This document shows positions 25,511 to 36,300 of a stretch of DNA of 64,000 bases, piece after piece (the stretch's first letter is position 1; the number at the start of each line of letters is the position of its first letter). The position numbers and the translations under genes are program-made. Source of the stretch: Paenibacillus sinopodophylli (GTDB lineage Bacteria; Bacillota; Bacilli; Paenibacillales; Paenibacillaceae); the NCBI RefSeq assembly GCF_005930355.1, contig NZ_VDBO01000005.1:62001-126000 (forward strand), written 5' to 3'. A model generated the notes under the pieces. That model was not told the origin of the DNA and ran no database searches. It saw only the letters and a program-made list of their open reading frames with translations.

Positions 25511-27101
25511 TACACTGCTGGCTCTTCGTACATCGATCACAGCGAATCTGCTCATCTATTACATTCAGAAGCTGCCTATTATCGGAAAGCTAGTAAAGAA
25601 CAGTCTCTATGCTAATTTGGATCTTAAAAAGGGCGTCGCTATTATTGCGCTGCTGCTCACTCAGCTATGGGGATTTCTACTGCGATTTGTTTATGTCGGA
25701 TTACTTATTTTCATTCCCGTAATGGGATTGGGAGAGGATGCGGCAGAGGAGTATCGGCTATCGCAGTTTATACATATGTTCACCATGATCAGCTTTGTGG
25801 TCGCGGCCGTCAGCGGTGCGACTGTACTTGAACCGAAGCGGGAGAAATACTTGGCTGTCAAGATGATGAGGTTGTCTCCTAAGAGATATATGCAGGCATC
25901 GCTCGGCTATCGATATGTTACTTTTGGGGTCTATTTGCTCCCTGCTATGCTTGTTTTCGGGACTCTGCTTGGAGCCTCCGTCTTAGAAATGTTTCTATTA
26001 ACGTTATTAATTACGCTGTGGCGAATTATTGCAGAGTATGGACATCTTAAGCTTTTTGAGAAAACCGGCATGGTACTCATCAAACAAACTGCAATCGTAT
26101 GGAGCGTTATAATCATTGGATATGCTGCTGCGTATTTGCCGCTTCTGCTTGGCAAGGTTCTGTCCACGAATTCGATTCTTATGAGTCTGCCTGTCTGCAT
26201 CGTTATAATAGCAGGAGGTTTATTCGCAGCGATACAGCTTGCCCGATATTCCAAATATAGAGAAACTGTCGATGTCGCCAGTAAACGGGATGATCCTCTG
26301 CTGAATCTAGGCCAAATGATGAATGATGCGCAGAAGAAGAGCGTGAGGTCGAAGGATAGCGATAATGACTTAAGCCTGAATCATAAGCATAAGATGGAAA
26401 GGAAAGAAGGACATGCCTATCTGAACGCCATTTTCTTCATCAGACATAGAAGTCTGATCATTGGTCCTATGAATAAGCGGTTAATGATCATCGGTGCTGT
26501 TGGAGTGGCTGGTGTCATTCTAATGCTTCTTTCTCATGGGCAGCTGTTTGGGATGCAATGGAGTTTGGGTATGATCTTCCCGTTCTTGCCGCTAATTATG
26601 TATTTCATGTCGACAGGTGAGAATCTATGCAAAGCGATGTTCTACAACTGCGATCTTAGTCTGATGAGGTATAGCTTCTATCGCAGCGCAGCCTATCAAC
26701 ACTTTCTGATTCGACTTAGGCGAATGCTGAGCTTGAACCTGCTAGTTGCCGCGGCTCTTGGAGTGTCATTGACAGCTGTTACAGCTGCAGCGGGAGGAGA
26801 GTGGCTGAGCAGAGAGCTGCTTTTATTTTGGATATGTGTGATTGCAATGGCCATCTTCTATACCGTACATCATTTGTTTATGTATTATATTCTTCAACCG
26901 TATTCGACCGAACTTAATATGAAAAATCCACTATATTTTGTCCTAAGCATGGCCGTGTCTTCTATGAGTGGAGTTAGTATTGTGCTGAGGCCGCAAGCCG
27001 ATTCATTCACGGTTATTACGGTTGCTGCAGCTCTAGTCTATGTGTTAGTTTCTATTGTTCTAGTAAAGAAGTACGGGTCGAGAACGTTCCGGGTGAAATA
27101 A
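25494..27101 (+). CDS. ABC transporter membrane subunit, 535 aa
   Basis: The protein has about 12 hydrophobic segments in two groups separated by a charged cytosolic stretch (about 265-310: YSKYRETVDVASKRDDP and KMERKEGHAYLNAIFF). This resembles large ABC-2-type permeases that pair with a single ATPase. The ATG at 25494 has AAGG 9 bases before it. The ATG at 25485 is also in frame. It overlaps the ATPase gene by 17 bases. The DUF975 gene follows after about 100 bases and may be unrelated. Confidence 0.85.
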   Translation: MLRTISTLLALRTSITANLLIYYIQKLPIIGKLVKNSLYANLDLKKGVAIIALLLTQLWGFLLRFVYVGLLIFIPVMGLGEDAAEEYRLSQFIHMFTMISFVVAAVSGATVLEPKREKYLAVKMMRLSPKRYMQASLGYRYVTFGVYLLPAMLVFGTLLGASVLEMFLLTLLITLWRIIAEYGHLKLFEKTGMVLIKQTAIVWSVIIIGYAAAYLPLLLGKVLSTNSILMSLPVCIVIIAGGLFAAIQLARYSKYRETVDVASKRDDPLLNLGQMMNDAQKKSVRSKDSDNDLSLNHKHKMERKEGHAYLNAIFFIRHRSLIIGPMNKRLMIIGAVGVAGVILMLLSHGQLFGMQWSLGMIFPFLPLIMYFMSTGENLCKAMFYNCDLSLMRYSFYRSAAYQHFLIRLRRMLSLNLLVAAALGVSLTAVTAAAGGEWLSRELLLFWICVIAMAIFYTVHHLFMYYILQPYSTELNMKNPLYFVLSMAVSSMSGVSIVLRPQADSFTVITVAAALVYVLVSIVLVKKYGSRTFRVK

Positions 27102-27207
27102 CGGTTGAAGTTGAAATTCCATGAATGATTCATAGCTTGTCATACTATATTAGCTATGGAAACTATTATGAGATGAACTACAAAGCATGAAGGAAAGAGG
27201 GATCACG

Positions 27208-27963
27208 ATGTGGGAACGTAAAGAATTGAAACAAAGAGCGAAGGAGGTACTGCGAACATCGTATTGGAAGGCGTTTTTGGTGAGCATCATACTGGTGTTT
27301 GTTAGTGGAGGGGGCAGTCCTCCAAGCTTTAATTTTGGATCATTTGGTTCTTCAGGTGCTCAAGGCTCCTCCGGATTAGAGGTGGATTGGGAGGCTATCG
27401 CACCTTTCATTCCTGTCTTTATCATTATTTTCATTATTGTCTTTTTGTTAGCCATTGCCTTTCGAGTTTTTCTCTTGTCTCCTCTTGAGGCCGGTACGAT
27501 GCGTTACTTCAAGCAAGCTGCGGAACATGAGGTGAATCTAAACCATATTGGCTATGCGTTTAGCAAGCACAGATATTGGGATATCGTGAAGGCGATGGTA
27601 TGGAGAATTTTTCTGAACTTCTTATGGTTTCTGCTCCTTTTTATTCCTGGAATTGTGAAGTCGTACGCATACAGCATGGTGCCGTTTATACTGGCGGATA
27701 ACCCTAACATTGGCTATAGGCGCGCGGTCGATTTAAGCAAGCAAATGACACGGGGGCATAAATTCCGCATATTTGTGCTTGATCTAAGCTTTCTCGGCTG
27801 GATTCTGCTAGGGATGTTGGTATTTTTCGTCGGCGTTCTATTTGTATTGCCATATGTGAATGCGACGAAGGCGGAGCTTTACCTGAAGCTGCGTCAACTG
27901 GCGCTGAAGGAAGGTCTGACAACCGAAGATGAGCTGCGGCTGAATCAGACACCTATTGCTTAA
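27208..27963 (+). CDS. DUF975-family integral membrane protein
   Basis: The 251-residue protein starts MWERKELKQRAKEVLRTSYWKAF, the conserved DUF975 N-terminus. A Gly/Ser-rich loop follows (about 35-60), then four to five membrane helices, with the family motif LLFIPGIVKSYAYSMVPFIL and the short soluble segment GYRRAVDLSKQMTRGHK. The function of the family is unknown. GAGGG precedes the ATG at 27208, favoured over 27187. A strong terminator follows the gene. Confidence 0.9.
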   Translation: MWERKELKQRAKEVLRTSYWKAFLVSIILVFVSGGGSPPSFNFGSFGSSGAQGSSGLEVDWEAIAPFIPVFIIIFIIVFLLAIAFRVFLLSPLEAGTMRYFKQAAEHEVNLNHIGYAFSKHRYWDIVKAMVWRIFLNFLWFLLLFIPGIVKSYAYSMVPFILADNPNIGYRRAVDLSKQMTRGHKFRIFVLDLSFLGWILLGMLVFFVGVLFVLPYVNATKAELYLKLRQLALKEGLTTEDELRLNQTPIA

Positions 27964-28018
27964 CAAGTTATTTTGTCACTGCTAATACATTAGCCTGTTC
28001 TATCCTTCGTTTAATGGA

Positions 28019-28050
28019 AACGGCAGCCTGTCTTCTGACAGGCTGCCGTT
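28019..28050. terminator. Strong terminator between convergent genes
   Basis: A perfect 14-bp stem, AACGGCAGCCTGTC/GACAGGCTGCCGTT, with a TTCT loop is followed by GCGTTTTATT. It serves the DUF975 gene and probably the convergent oxidoreductase gene. Confidence 0.85.
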
Positions 28051-28104
28051 GCGTTTTATTCGGTTATTTCTGTGTAGCTTGGGGCGAGTCGAAGATGGAA
28101 TGCC

Positions 28105-29136
28105 CTACGTCTCTAACGGCGTCCCATATCTGCTCGGGGAAGTATTCAGCGCAACGACGGAGCGTCCACGCATGCGCCCTTGCATGATTTGAGAAATCGC
28201 GGCGGGAAGATCGGACAGTGAAATCTCATGCACGATAGAGTCCAGCAGAGCTTCATCCGGCTTCCATTCGGTGGCGATCCGGTTCCAAACCGCGCGTCTA
28301 ACGTCCATCGGGCATAAGACCGAATCGATTCCGAGCAGGTTAACGCCACGCAGAATAAATGGGTAAACCGAGGTAGCCAGTTCCGCTCCTCCAGTGAAGC
28401 CGCTAAGCGCGACGGTGCCGCCGTATCGGACTGATTTCAAGACGTGAGTCAGGGACGTTCCACCTACCGGATCGACGGCTCCGGCCCAACGCTCTCGGTA
28501 AAGGGACTTGGATTCCGGCACCTCCAGCTCCGAGGGTGAAATCGTTTCCCGTGCGCCGATATTCATTAAATATTCGCTTTCGGAGCTCTTGCGGGTGCTA
28601 GCCGTCACCTCGTAGCCTGATTTCGCCAGCATTGACACTGCCCAGCTTCCAACGCCTCCGGTGGCACCGCTCACCAAGACGGGACCTTGACCCGGCTTCA
28701 GTCCGTTCTCCTCCATACGGTGCACCGATAACGCGGCCGTGAATCCGGCTGTTCCGATAGCCATTGCGGCCTTCGCATTCAGACCGAACGGCATAGGCAC
28801 GACCCATGCCGCAGGGACACGCGCGAACTCACTAAACCCTCCGGGATGTGACGCCCCAAGTCCGTATCCGGTAATGAGCACTTCATCTCCTTCATTTATC
28901 GACGGGTCAGACGAAGCGATCACGGTGCCGGCCAGATCAATACCGGGAATGTGTGGATACTGACTGACGATTCCGGTTCCCGGTATCGTACTTAGTCCAT
29001 CTTTGTAATTAACGCCGGAATAAGCTACCCGGATTGTTACCTCTCCTTTTGGTAGATCGTCCATGGCATATTCCACAATATCCGTCCTCAAGCTCGATCC
29101 TTGCCAGTCCACTGTCAGTGCTCGATAAGTTCCCAT
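28105..29136 (-). CDS. YhdH/YhfP-family quinone oxidoreductase (MDR superfamily)
   Basis: The 343-residue protein has an N-terminal GroES-like domain (VAYSGVNYKDGLSTIPGTGIV, GIDLAGTV) and a Rossmann domain (GPVLVSGATGGVGSWAVSML). No zinc ligands are present. YhdH/AcuI relatives reduce acrylyl-CoA or quinones with NADPH. The gene is divergent from the LysR regulator at 29256, a common arrangement in which the regulator controls it. Confidence 0.92.
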   Translation of the reverse strand: MGTYRALTVDWQGSSLRTDIVEYAMDDLPKGEVTIRVAYSGVNYKDGLSTIPGTGIVSQYPHIPGIDLAGTVIASSDPSINEGDEVLITGYGLGASHPGGFSEFARVPAAWVVPMPFGLNAKAAMAIGTAGFTAALSVHRMEENGLKPGQGPVLVSGATGGVGSWAVSMLAKSGYEVTASTRKSSESEYLMNIGARETISPSELEVPESKSLYRERWAGAVDPVGGTSLTHVLKSVRYGGTVALSGFTGGAELATSVYPFILRGVNLLGIDSVLCPMDVRRAVWNRIATEWKPDEALLDSIVHEISLSDLPAAISQIMQGRMRGRSVVALNTSPSRYGTPLET

Positions 29137-29255
29137 TCTAGTTGTCTCCTCTCAAGTCGTTATACCTGTAATCCTATCCTTGCCTTATCCATTTGTCTAA
29201 TTTATAATTCTTATTTAATTCATGATATTTTGTTATCTAAGAGGTGGACGATCCC

Positions 29256-30143
29256 GTGGAATGGCAACAGATAGAATACTTCATCGAGGTAGCGAAGTTA
29301 CAGCATATGACGAATGCGGCCAAAGAACTGTCTGTCACACAGCCTGCATTAAGTCGTTCCATCGCTACGCTGGAGAAAGAAATCGGCGTGGAGTTGTTCG
29401 AACGCCGAGGACGCAACCTAGTATTAAATCGCTATGGAGAGATTTTCTTGGAGCGATCACAGACCGCTTTGAGAGAGATTGAGAAGGCCAAACAAGAAAT
29501 CGCGGACCAAATCAATCCATGGTCAGGAATCCTCTCTCTTTGTTTCCCCCATATCCTTGGTGCTGAGCTCTTTCCCACTATGCTTGGTGCGTTCCGTGAG
29601 CGATATGCGGATATTCGCTTCGAACTGAATCAATGCACCACAGATGAGTTGGTCTTACAAATTTCCAACAATAGCTGCGATTTTGGAATAACGACTTGGG
29701 AATCGGTTAACGAAAATTTCCATTGGCATTTAATCGGAAAATCGGAACTGTATCTGGCCATGCCTCTTCATCACGCTTGGGCGAACAGGAAGAGTATTCG
29801 CTTAGAAGAGCTCCACAGGGAGCCTTATGTAGGGTTAAAGCCTTCTTGCGCGTTAAGCTATACGGTTGAGGAACTACTGACCCGTTCTGGAGTCGAACCG
29901 AACACCGTTTATCGTGCGGATGAGTTAGATATGGTTGCCGGATTAGTATCCGCAGGTTTCGGAATCTCATTGTTGCCGAAGACGTTGGGCATCCGCCATT
30001 ATCCGATGGCTTGGGTTAAAGTGAGCGATCCTGTAAGCGAGCTTACGGTCGGACTTGTGTGGAAGAAAGATAGAAAACTGACTCCGGCATCCGAGGTTTT
30101 CCTAGCTTTTGTTCAAGAGAGGTACCCCAGAGCTTCGGAGTAA
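29256..30143 (+). CDS. LysR-family regulator
   Basis: The 295-residue protein has an N-terminal helix-turn-helix (QQIEYFIEVAKLQHMTNAAKE, VTQPALSRSIATLEKEIGVELFERRGR) and a periplasmic-binding-like effector domain. GTG at 29256 follows GAGGTGG. GTG at 29244 is also in frame. The shared 119-bp A+T-rich gap with the oxidoreductase gene should hold the LysR site. Confidence 0.92.
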   Translation: MEWQQIEYFIEVAKLQHMTNAAKELSVTQPALSRSIATLEKEIGVELFERRGRNLVLNRYGEIFLERSQTALREIEKAKQEIADQINPWSGILSLCFPHILGAELFPTMLGAFRERYADIRFELNQCTTDELVLQISNNSCDFGITTWESVNENFHWHLIGKSELYLAMPLHHAWANRKSIRLEELHREPYVGLKPSCALSYTVEELLTRSGVEPNTVYRADELDMVAGLVSAGFGISLLPKTLGIRHYPMAWVKVSDPVSELTVGLVWKKDRKLTPASEVFLAFVQERYPRASE

Positions 30144-30344
30144 ATCAGGTCAGGTTTAGGGACCAAAAACGAAAATCCGCGGCTTTCCACTTTCCTCAGT
30201 TACCGCTAGGCTTATCTGCCGATTTCATACTGTGAGAGTTCCGTTAATAATTACTTCGTAATTCAGTAACACTTTGATGACATTACTATGTGAAAATCCT
30301 GTTATACGGTTTAATAGGCGTTTCATACTAGGAGGGAACATCAG

Positions 30345-33300
30345 GTGTTACGAAAGAAATTAGTTATGTCTGCGCTTAGTTTTTCGATTATCTTTAGCTC
30401 GTTTAATCTGCCTCAATCTTCCGCTTCTATTGCACACGGCGAGCCCGCTACTATGGTTGAAGCGGAGGCGCAGGCAGAACAAGGCAAGTGGGTGACAGGT
30501 GAGTACCACACTCACACCCATCAATCCGATGATGCGCAGGGGACGCTTACGAGTGTGCTTGACGCCGCTTTTGAGAACAATGGTCTCGACTGGCTGGCTA
30601 CGTCTGATCATCTGAGGTTGTCTAGCCGCGATAACGATGGCAACGTACTTGCCAGCCCGATCCCGATGTCCAAAGCAATAGCGCTATATCAAGCGCCTAA
30701 AATAAAGGAGTTACAAGAGGCTGGAAAATATGCCGGCAAAACGATTTCTACCGGCTTTGAATGGGATATGCCAACTTACGACCATGCTAGCGTCGGCATT
30801 ATGACGGACGAGCCTGGATCGGATGAGGCGCTCAAGGCCATCAATCAATTTGAATATTTGTTTACGAATCGTGACGCAAGCCTGTTCGATTCAGCGGATG
30901 TAACGAAGTGGAACGCTGCCGACAGCAGAGCTTACACAACGTCTAACGACGCGCGTAAGGCTTTCCAATGGCTTGCAGATCATTACCCTAACAGCTATGC
31001 ACTTATTAATCATCCTTCCAGAAAAAATGGGACAAGTGCGGAGATCAAGGTACAAGACATTCGTGATATTAACAATATAGCACCCAATATCGCATTCGCT
31101 TTCGAGGGTATGCCGGGCAACCAGATGGCTCCCGACCGCGGCGAGACCGTAGATTCCTACGGTGGCGCAGACATCCGAATTGCGAAGCTTGGCGGCATGT
31201 GGGATGCGTTGCTCGGAGAAGGACGCAGGTTCTGGAGCTTCGCAAACTCCGATTTTCACTTCAACATCAGCGCGGATCGCAAATACTCAAGCGGATACAG
31301 GCCTGGTGAATATTCCAAGAACTACACCTGGCTGGAAGGTGAGGGCATGAATGCGATCGTAGACGGCATGCGCTCCGGCAAGTCCTATTCCGTAAACGGT
31401 GATATTATTAATGCACTGGATTTCCGTTTGTCAGGCAATGGAGACACGAAGGAGATGGGCGAAGAGCTGCAGGTGTCGCCTGGGGATGATCTGCTGGTCA
31501 CCATTCGCTTCAAAAGCCCGCAAAAAAACAACAACGGCGACCCGGTGAAGGTCGACCATATTGACCTGATTGCCGGTGAGGTGACAGGCAAAGCACAGGC
31601 GGGAACACCTGCCTACAGCAAGGCGACGAACGATACGACGAAGGTGCTCAAACGATTCACAAGCAGCGACTGGACAGTGGATGCTGAAGGGTATTATGCA
31701 ATGACGTATGAGCTGCCGTCAGTTGATGTGAATCAATATTTCAGATTGCGCGGAACGAATCTAGGCACCGATGTGGCTGGTGAGACAAGCAGCGGTGAGC
31801 CTTTGCTAGATCCTAAGACGACGACGGCGGACAATGAAACACGTTTTGCCGAAATCAATAAACGCAATTATTCGGACATGTGGTTCTATTCCAACCCGAT
31901 ATTTTTAGATGTGCCTTATACCAATAGCCAAGCTGTAGAGGAAGCGCTGGTTCATATTGAGCTTCCTTTGGAGACTAGCTCGGATGTAATGCTGCCGCTT
32001 CAAGGCAAACAAGGCGCAGTGATAAGCTGGGAAACCTCGGACGCTTCGATTGCCGCTATTATGTCCGGCAAAGCGAAGATTACACGCCCAGCTCTTGGCG
32101 AGCCTGATCGTAAAGTTACCCTGACAGCAACAGCAACCAAGGGGGGAGAAAGCGACTCCCGCGCATTCGAGCTGACGATTAAGTCCACCATTATTGATGA
32201 TATGATGCTGTGGTATACGTTCGACGCTGCGGATGCGAGCTTGCTATCCGTACCAGACAAGTCTGGTAACGGACATGCCGGCACACTTATTGGTGGAGCG
32301 GAGCTCACGAGCGAGCATGGCGGCTTAGTAAAGCTGGATGGAACGAATGATGCGGTACGACTGCCGGATGGTATTCTGAAGGGCATCACAGATGCAACGA
32401 TTACGATGAATATCAACGTAGACCCGGCTTTGGTTCGTCCGGCTTGGATGTTCTCCTTCGCTTCGTCTCAGGCGGCGGTGGCCGGCACGAAATATTTGGG
32501 CCTCATGGAGGATGGAAGCGGTCGATTCCGTGCATCGATTACATCGAACTGGTATTCGGATGAGCAGACGGTTTCCAAAGGCTCAGCCCTTAGCAGGGGA
32601 GTATGGAAGAAGGTAGCTTATTCGATCTCAGGCAACACAGCGACTTTGTATGAGGACGGTGTGCAAATTGCGCAGAACACTGGACTTACACTGACGCCCC
32701 AAAGCATGGAGCAAACGGTAGCCAACTACATTGGCAGACCAGCGTATACAGGTGATAAGTATTTCAATGGCAAGGTATCTGATTTCCGAATCTATGCAAG
32801 AGCACTGGCAGCGGAAGAAGTTGCAGCCGTAGCTGCTGAGGATGATGCCGGTACGGTTGCCGACGACAAGTCTGCGCTTAGCCTTGGAGATACGAGCGCG
32901 GTAATTGCGAATTTGACATTGCCCGCGAGTGGTACGAATGGCAGTACAATTAGCTGGCAGTCGAACAATACCTCCGTTGTGGGAGTGGATGGAACGGTTG
33001 TCCGTCCGACTGACGCCAAAACAACGGTCACTTTGACGGCTACTATTAAAAAAGGAACGAAATGGGATAGTAAAAGCTTTACAATCGTCGTGCTCGCAAC
33101 CGGAGATGCAGGGGATGTAGATCTGGATAAGCAGGATTTGAGTATAGGCGGCAAGAACGTCTCCTCAAATCTAATTTTGCCAACGCTCGGCGCTAACGGC
33201 TCTACGATCAGTTGGCAATCGAGCAATCTATCCGTTATTAAAGCGGATGGCACGGTAAATCGACCTGCGCAAGCGACTAACGAGAAGGTATCGCTTACGG

Positions 33301-36300
33301 CTACCCTTACTAAGGGCGGCGCCACAGCTACCAAAGTGTTTGAGCTTATCGTGCTGTCGCAGACACCAGTGATCGCGCATTGGAAATTCAGTCAGGACAA
33401 TGTCGTTAAAGGCACTTTAGCAAGCGGCGACTTGCAGCTAGGAGATTTATCAGGCCTCGGCAATGATCTCGCTCTCGTTACTACAGGAAACAGCAGCTCT
33501 TCTGAAGCTACCGATATGCTGAAATGGGCCGAGGACGGCAATAGTCTCGTATTTAATAATTACAAGAATGCACCGGTAGGCAAATACTTCAAGACCGTCG
33601 CAGATGCGATGGTTAACAAAGAAAAGTTTATGAACGGCTATACGATTGAGATTTTGTTCAAAATGCCAGAAGAATTCACTCCAGCGAAGCATCAATGGAG
33701 CGGTATATTGACTAGACAGGGCACGGGTAAGGAAATCGGCAAAACAGTAGGCGAGCCTGAGGTGCTTACTTCATTATCAGTCTCGAACCTGCAAGAGCTT
33801 CAGTGGGGAAGCTACCCAACGAATATGAACAACATTTCTACGGCATGGTCATTTACGCTCGGTAGTGCCAAGCACTGGTATCATACGGCTGTTGTGAACG
33901 ATGGGCATCACACCAAAATATACATTGACGGAGTGACGGATTTCCGTAATCCTGCGGAAGAAGCAATTGGCATTGAAGCGGTTAACGGCAAGGGCTGGAA
34001 TGTCGGAGCATCTGAATATAATGGTGCTTTGGACGGCCTGTTCGCGGGAACGATTCAAGAAATTAAAATAACGGCCAATGCGCTTCCACAAGACAAATGG
34101 GTAACGCAGGAGTTCGACATTGATGGCATCATCGAAGGTACGAATGAGGATTTGCCGTTACTAAGCAATGATGATACGTATTCCATTGCGTTTATACCGG
34201 ATACGCAGAATGAGGTCAGGTATCAGCCTGAAATTTTCCATGAGCAAATGCAGTGGCTGGCTGATCAATACGGGCCAAACCGTATTGCGATGATCGCTTC
34301 GCTTGGGGACATTGTCGATCAATCATGGGTGGGCCAGCAGTGGATTGAAGCGGATAAAGGCTTCGACAAGCTGGATAGCGCAGGCGCTCCTTATATCATC
34401 ACGCGGGGCAATCATGATGTCGGCGGATCAGGCTCTTACACTTATCTGAACTATTTCGGAGACAGCCGCTTTGCTGGCAAGTCTTACTATCATGGCGGTT
34501 CTCCAACCGGCTACAGCTCTTACGCGATTTTCGAGGCAGGCAGCTACAAATATATGGTGCTGTCCATTGACCGTGAGCTGTTTAAGTCGGATTTGAAATG
34601 GGCGCAAAATGTGCTCAAGGAAAATAGCACACTGCCGACCATTATTATTTCACACGAGAGTCTAATCATTGCACCGAATGGCAAACTCGCCTATAGCGGC
34701 AATGGTCAGTCCTTATACGACGACCTTGTGAAGAACAATAAGCAAGTATTTATGACAATCGGCGGACATAATCACGGCACCGACCACAGAATTGTCAAAA
34801 ATGGAGCAGGACAAGACGTAATCGAGATGCTTGTCGATTACCAGTCTTATTACCATGGCGGAAATGGCTGGCTGCGTTTTATGGAAATGGATGAGGCGCA
34901 GGATAAAGTAACGTTCCGTACGTACTCGCCATGGGTAGAAACACTGGCAGAGAACGAGCGCACCTTCTTCGACCTGAAACATTTGCTTGGCAAGACAGAA
35001 AACTTTACGCTTGATTTTGATTTTGACGAGCGCTTCAGCTTTTATAACAAGGTTGGGGCCGTAACAGGTATCGCTACGGATGGCTCAGATCCACTGGCAG
35101 GGGCATTAGTAAGCCTATCTATAAACGGCAAGCTATACTCTGCACTAACGGCTTTTGACGGCAGCTTCCGAATGAACGATGTTCCGGCTGGTACTGGCTA
35201 CGTACTGACGGTAAGCAAAGCGGGCTACAGCAGCAAATACGTGGATGTGAGCATTGTCTCTAATCGCACAACCAATGCAGGTGGGGCAGATCTCACACCA
35301 CTGTCCTCTAATTTCTATAACGTACAGTTTGATGCAAACGGTGGGGAGACGGAAGCGAACCCGTTATGGATTAAGGTTATCGAGGGCGGCAACGTTGCTT
35401 CCTTGCCTGCTGCTCCTGCCAAAGCGGATTACGTATTCAAAGGCTGGAATACGCAGCCAGATGGAAGCGGACAGACGTTTACGGCAACAACAGAAGTGAA
35501 TGGCGCACTGACGGTCTATGCGCAGTGGACGAATTTGCTTCTACGCTACGACTTTGATTTGAACGCAGCGCATGGTACGATCGTGTCTGACAAATCGGGC
35601 AACGGCTACGACGGAACGCTAATAGGCGGTGCGGAGCTGACCACAGAACGCGGTGGTTCCTTGAAGCTGGATGGGATTGACGATGCGGTTCGTCTTCCGG
35701 ACGGCATTCTGGATGGGCTTGTATCGACGACGATTTCGATGAATATATACGCAGACCAGTCGCTTGCCCGCCCAGCATGGTTGTTCTCCTTTGCGACAGC
35801 AGGGTCTGCAGTGGCAGGCACCAAGTATATGGGACTACTGGAGGATAATAGCGGTAAGCTCAGAGCTTCGATTACGCCGAACTGGTATGTAGCAGAGCAG
35901 ACGGTCAGCAAGGCAACTGAGCTGGAAAAAGGCAAATGGAAGTCGATAGCTTACACGATTTCTGGCAATACGGCGACATTGTACGAGGATGGCGTACAGG
36001 TTGCACAGAACACGAATTTGACGTTAACACCGCAAGACATTGAGCGGACCATAGCCAATTATATCGGTAGACCGACTTACTCGGGCGACAAATATTTCAA
36101 GGGCCAAATCGCTGATTTCCGTATTTACTCGCAGGCTTTAGCGCCTGAAGAGATTGCAGACCTGTCCGCAGAGCAGTCGGCAGCTTACGGGTCAGTAAGC
36201 GGAATGGTGATAGATGCGTCCGGACCGGTATCGGGAGCTGCGGTTAGCCTAACCGTCGGAGACAGGAGCTATGAAACACAGACAGCTGCTGATGGAAGCT

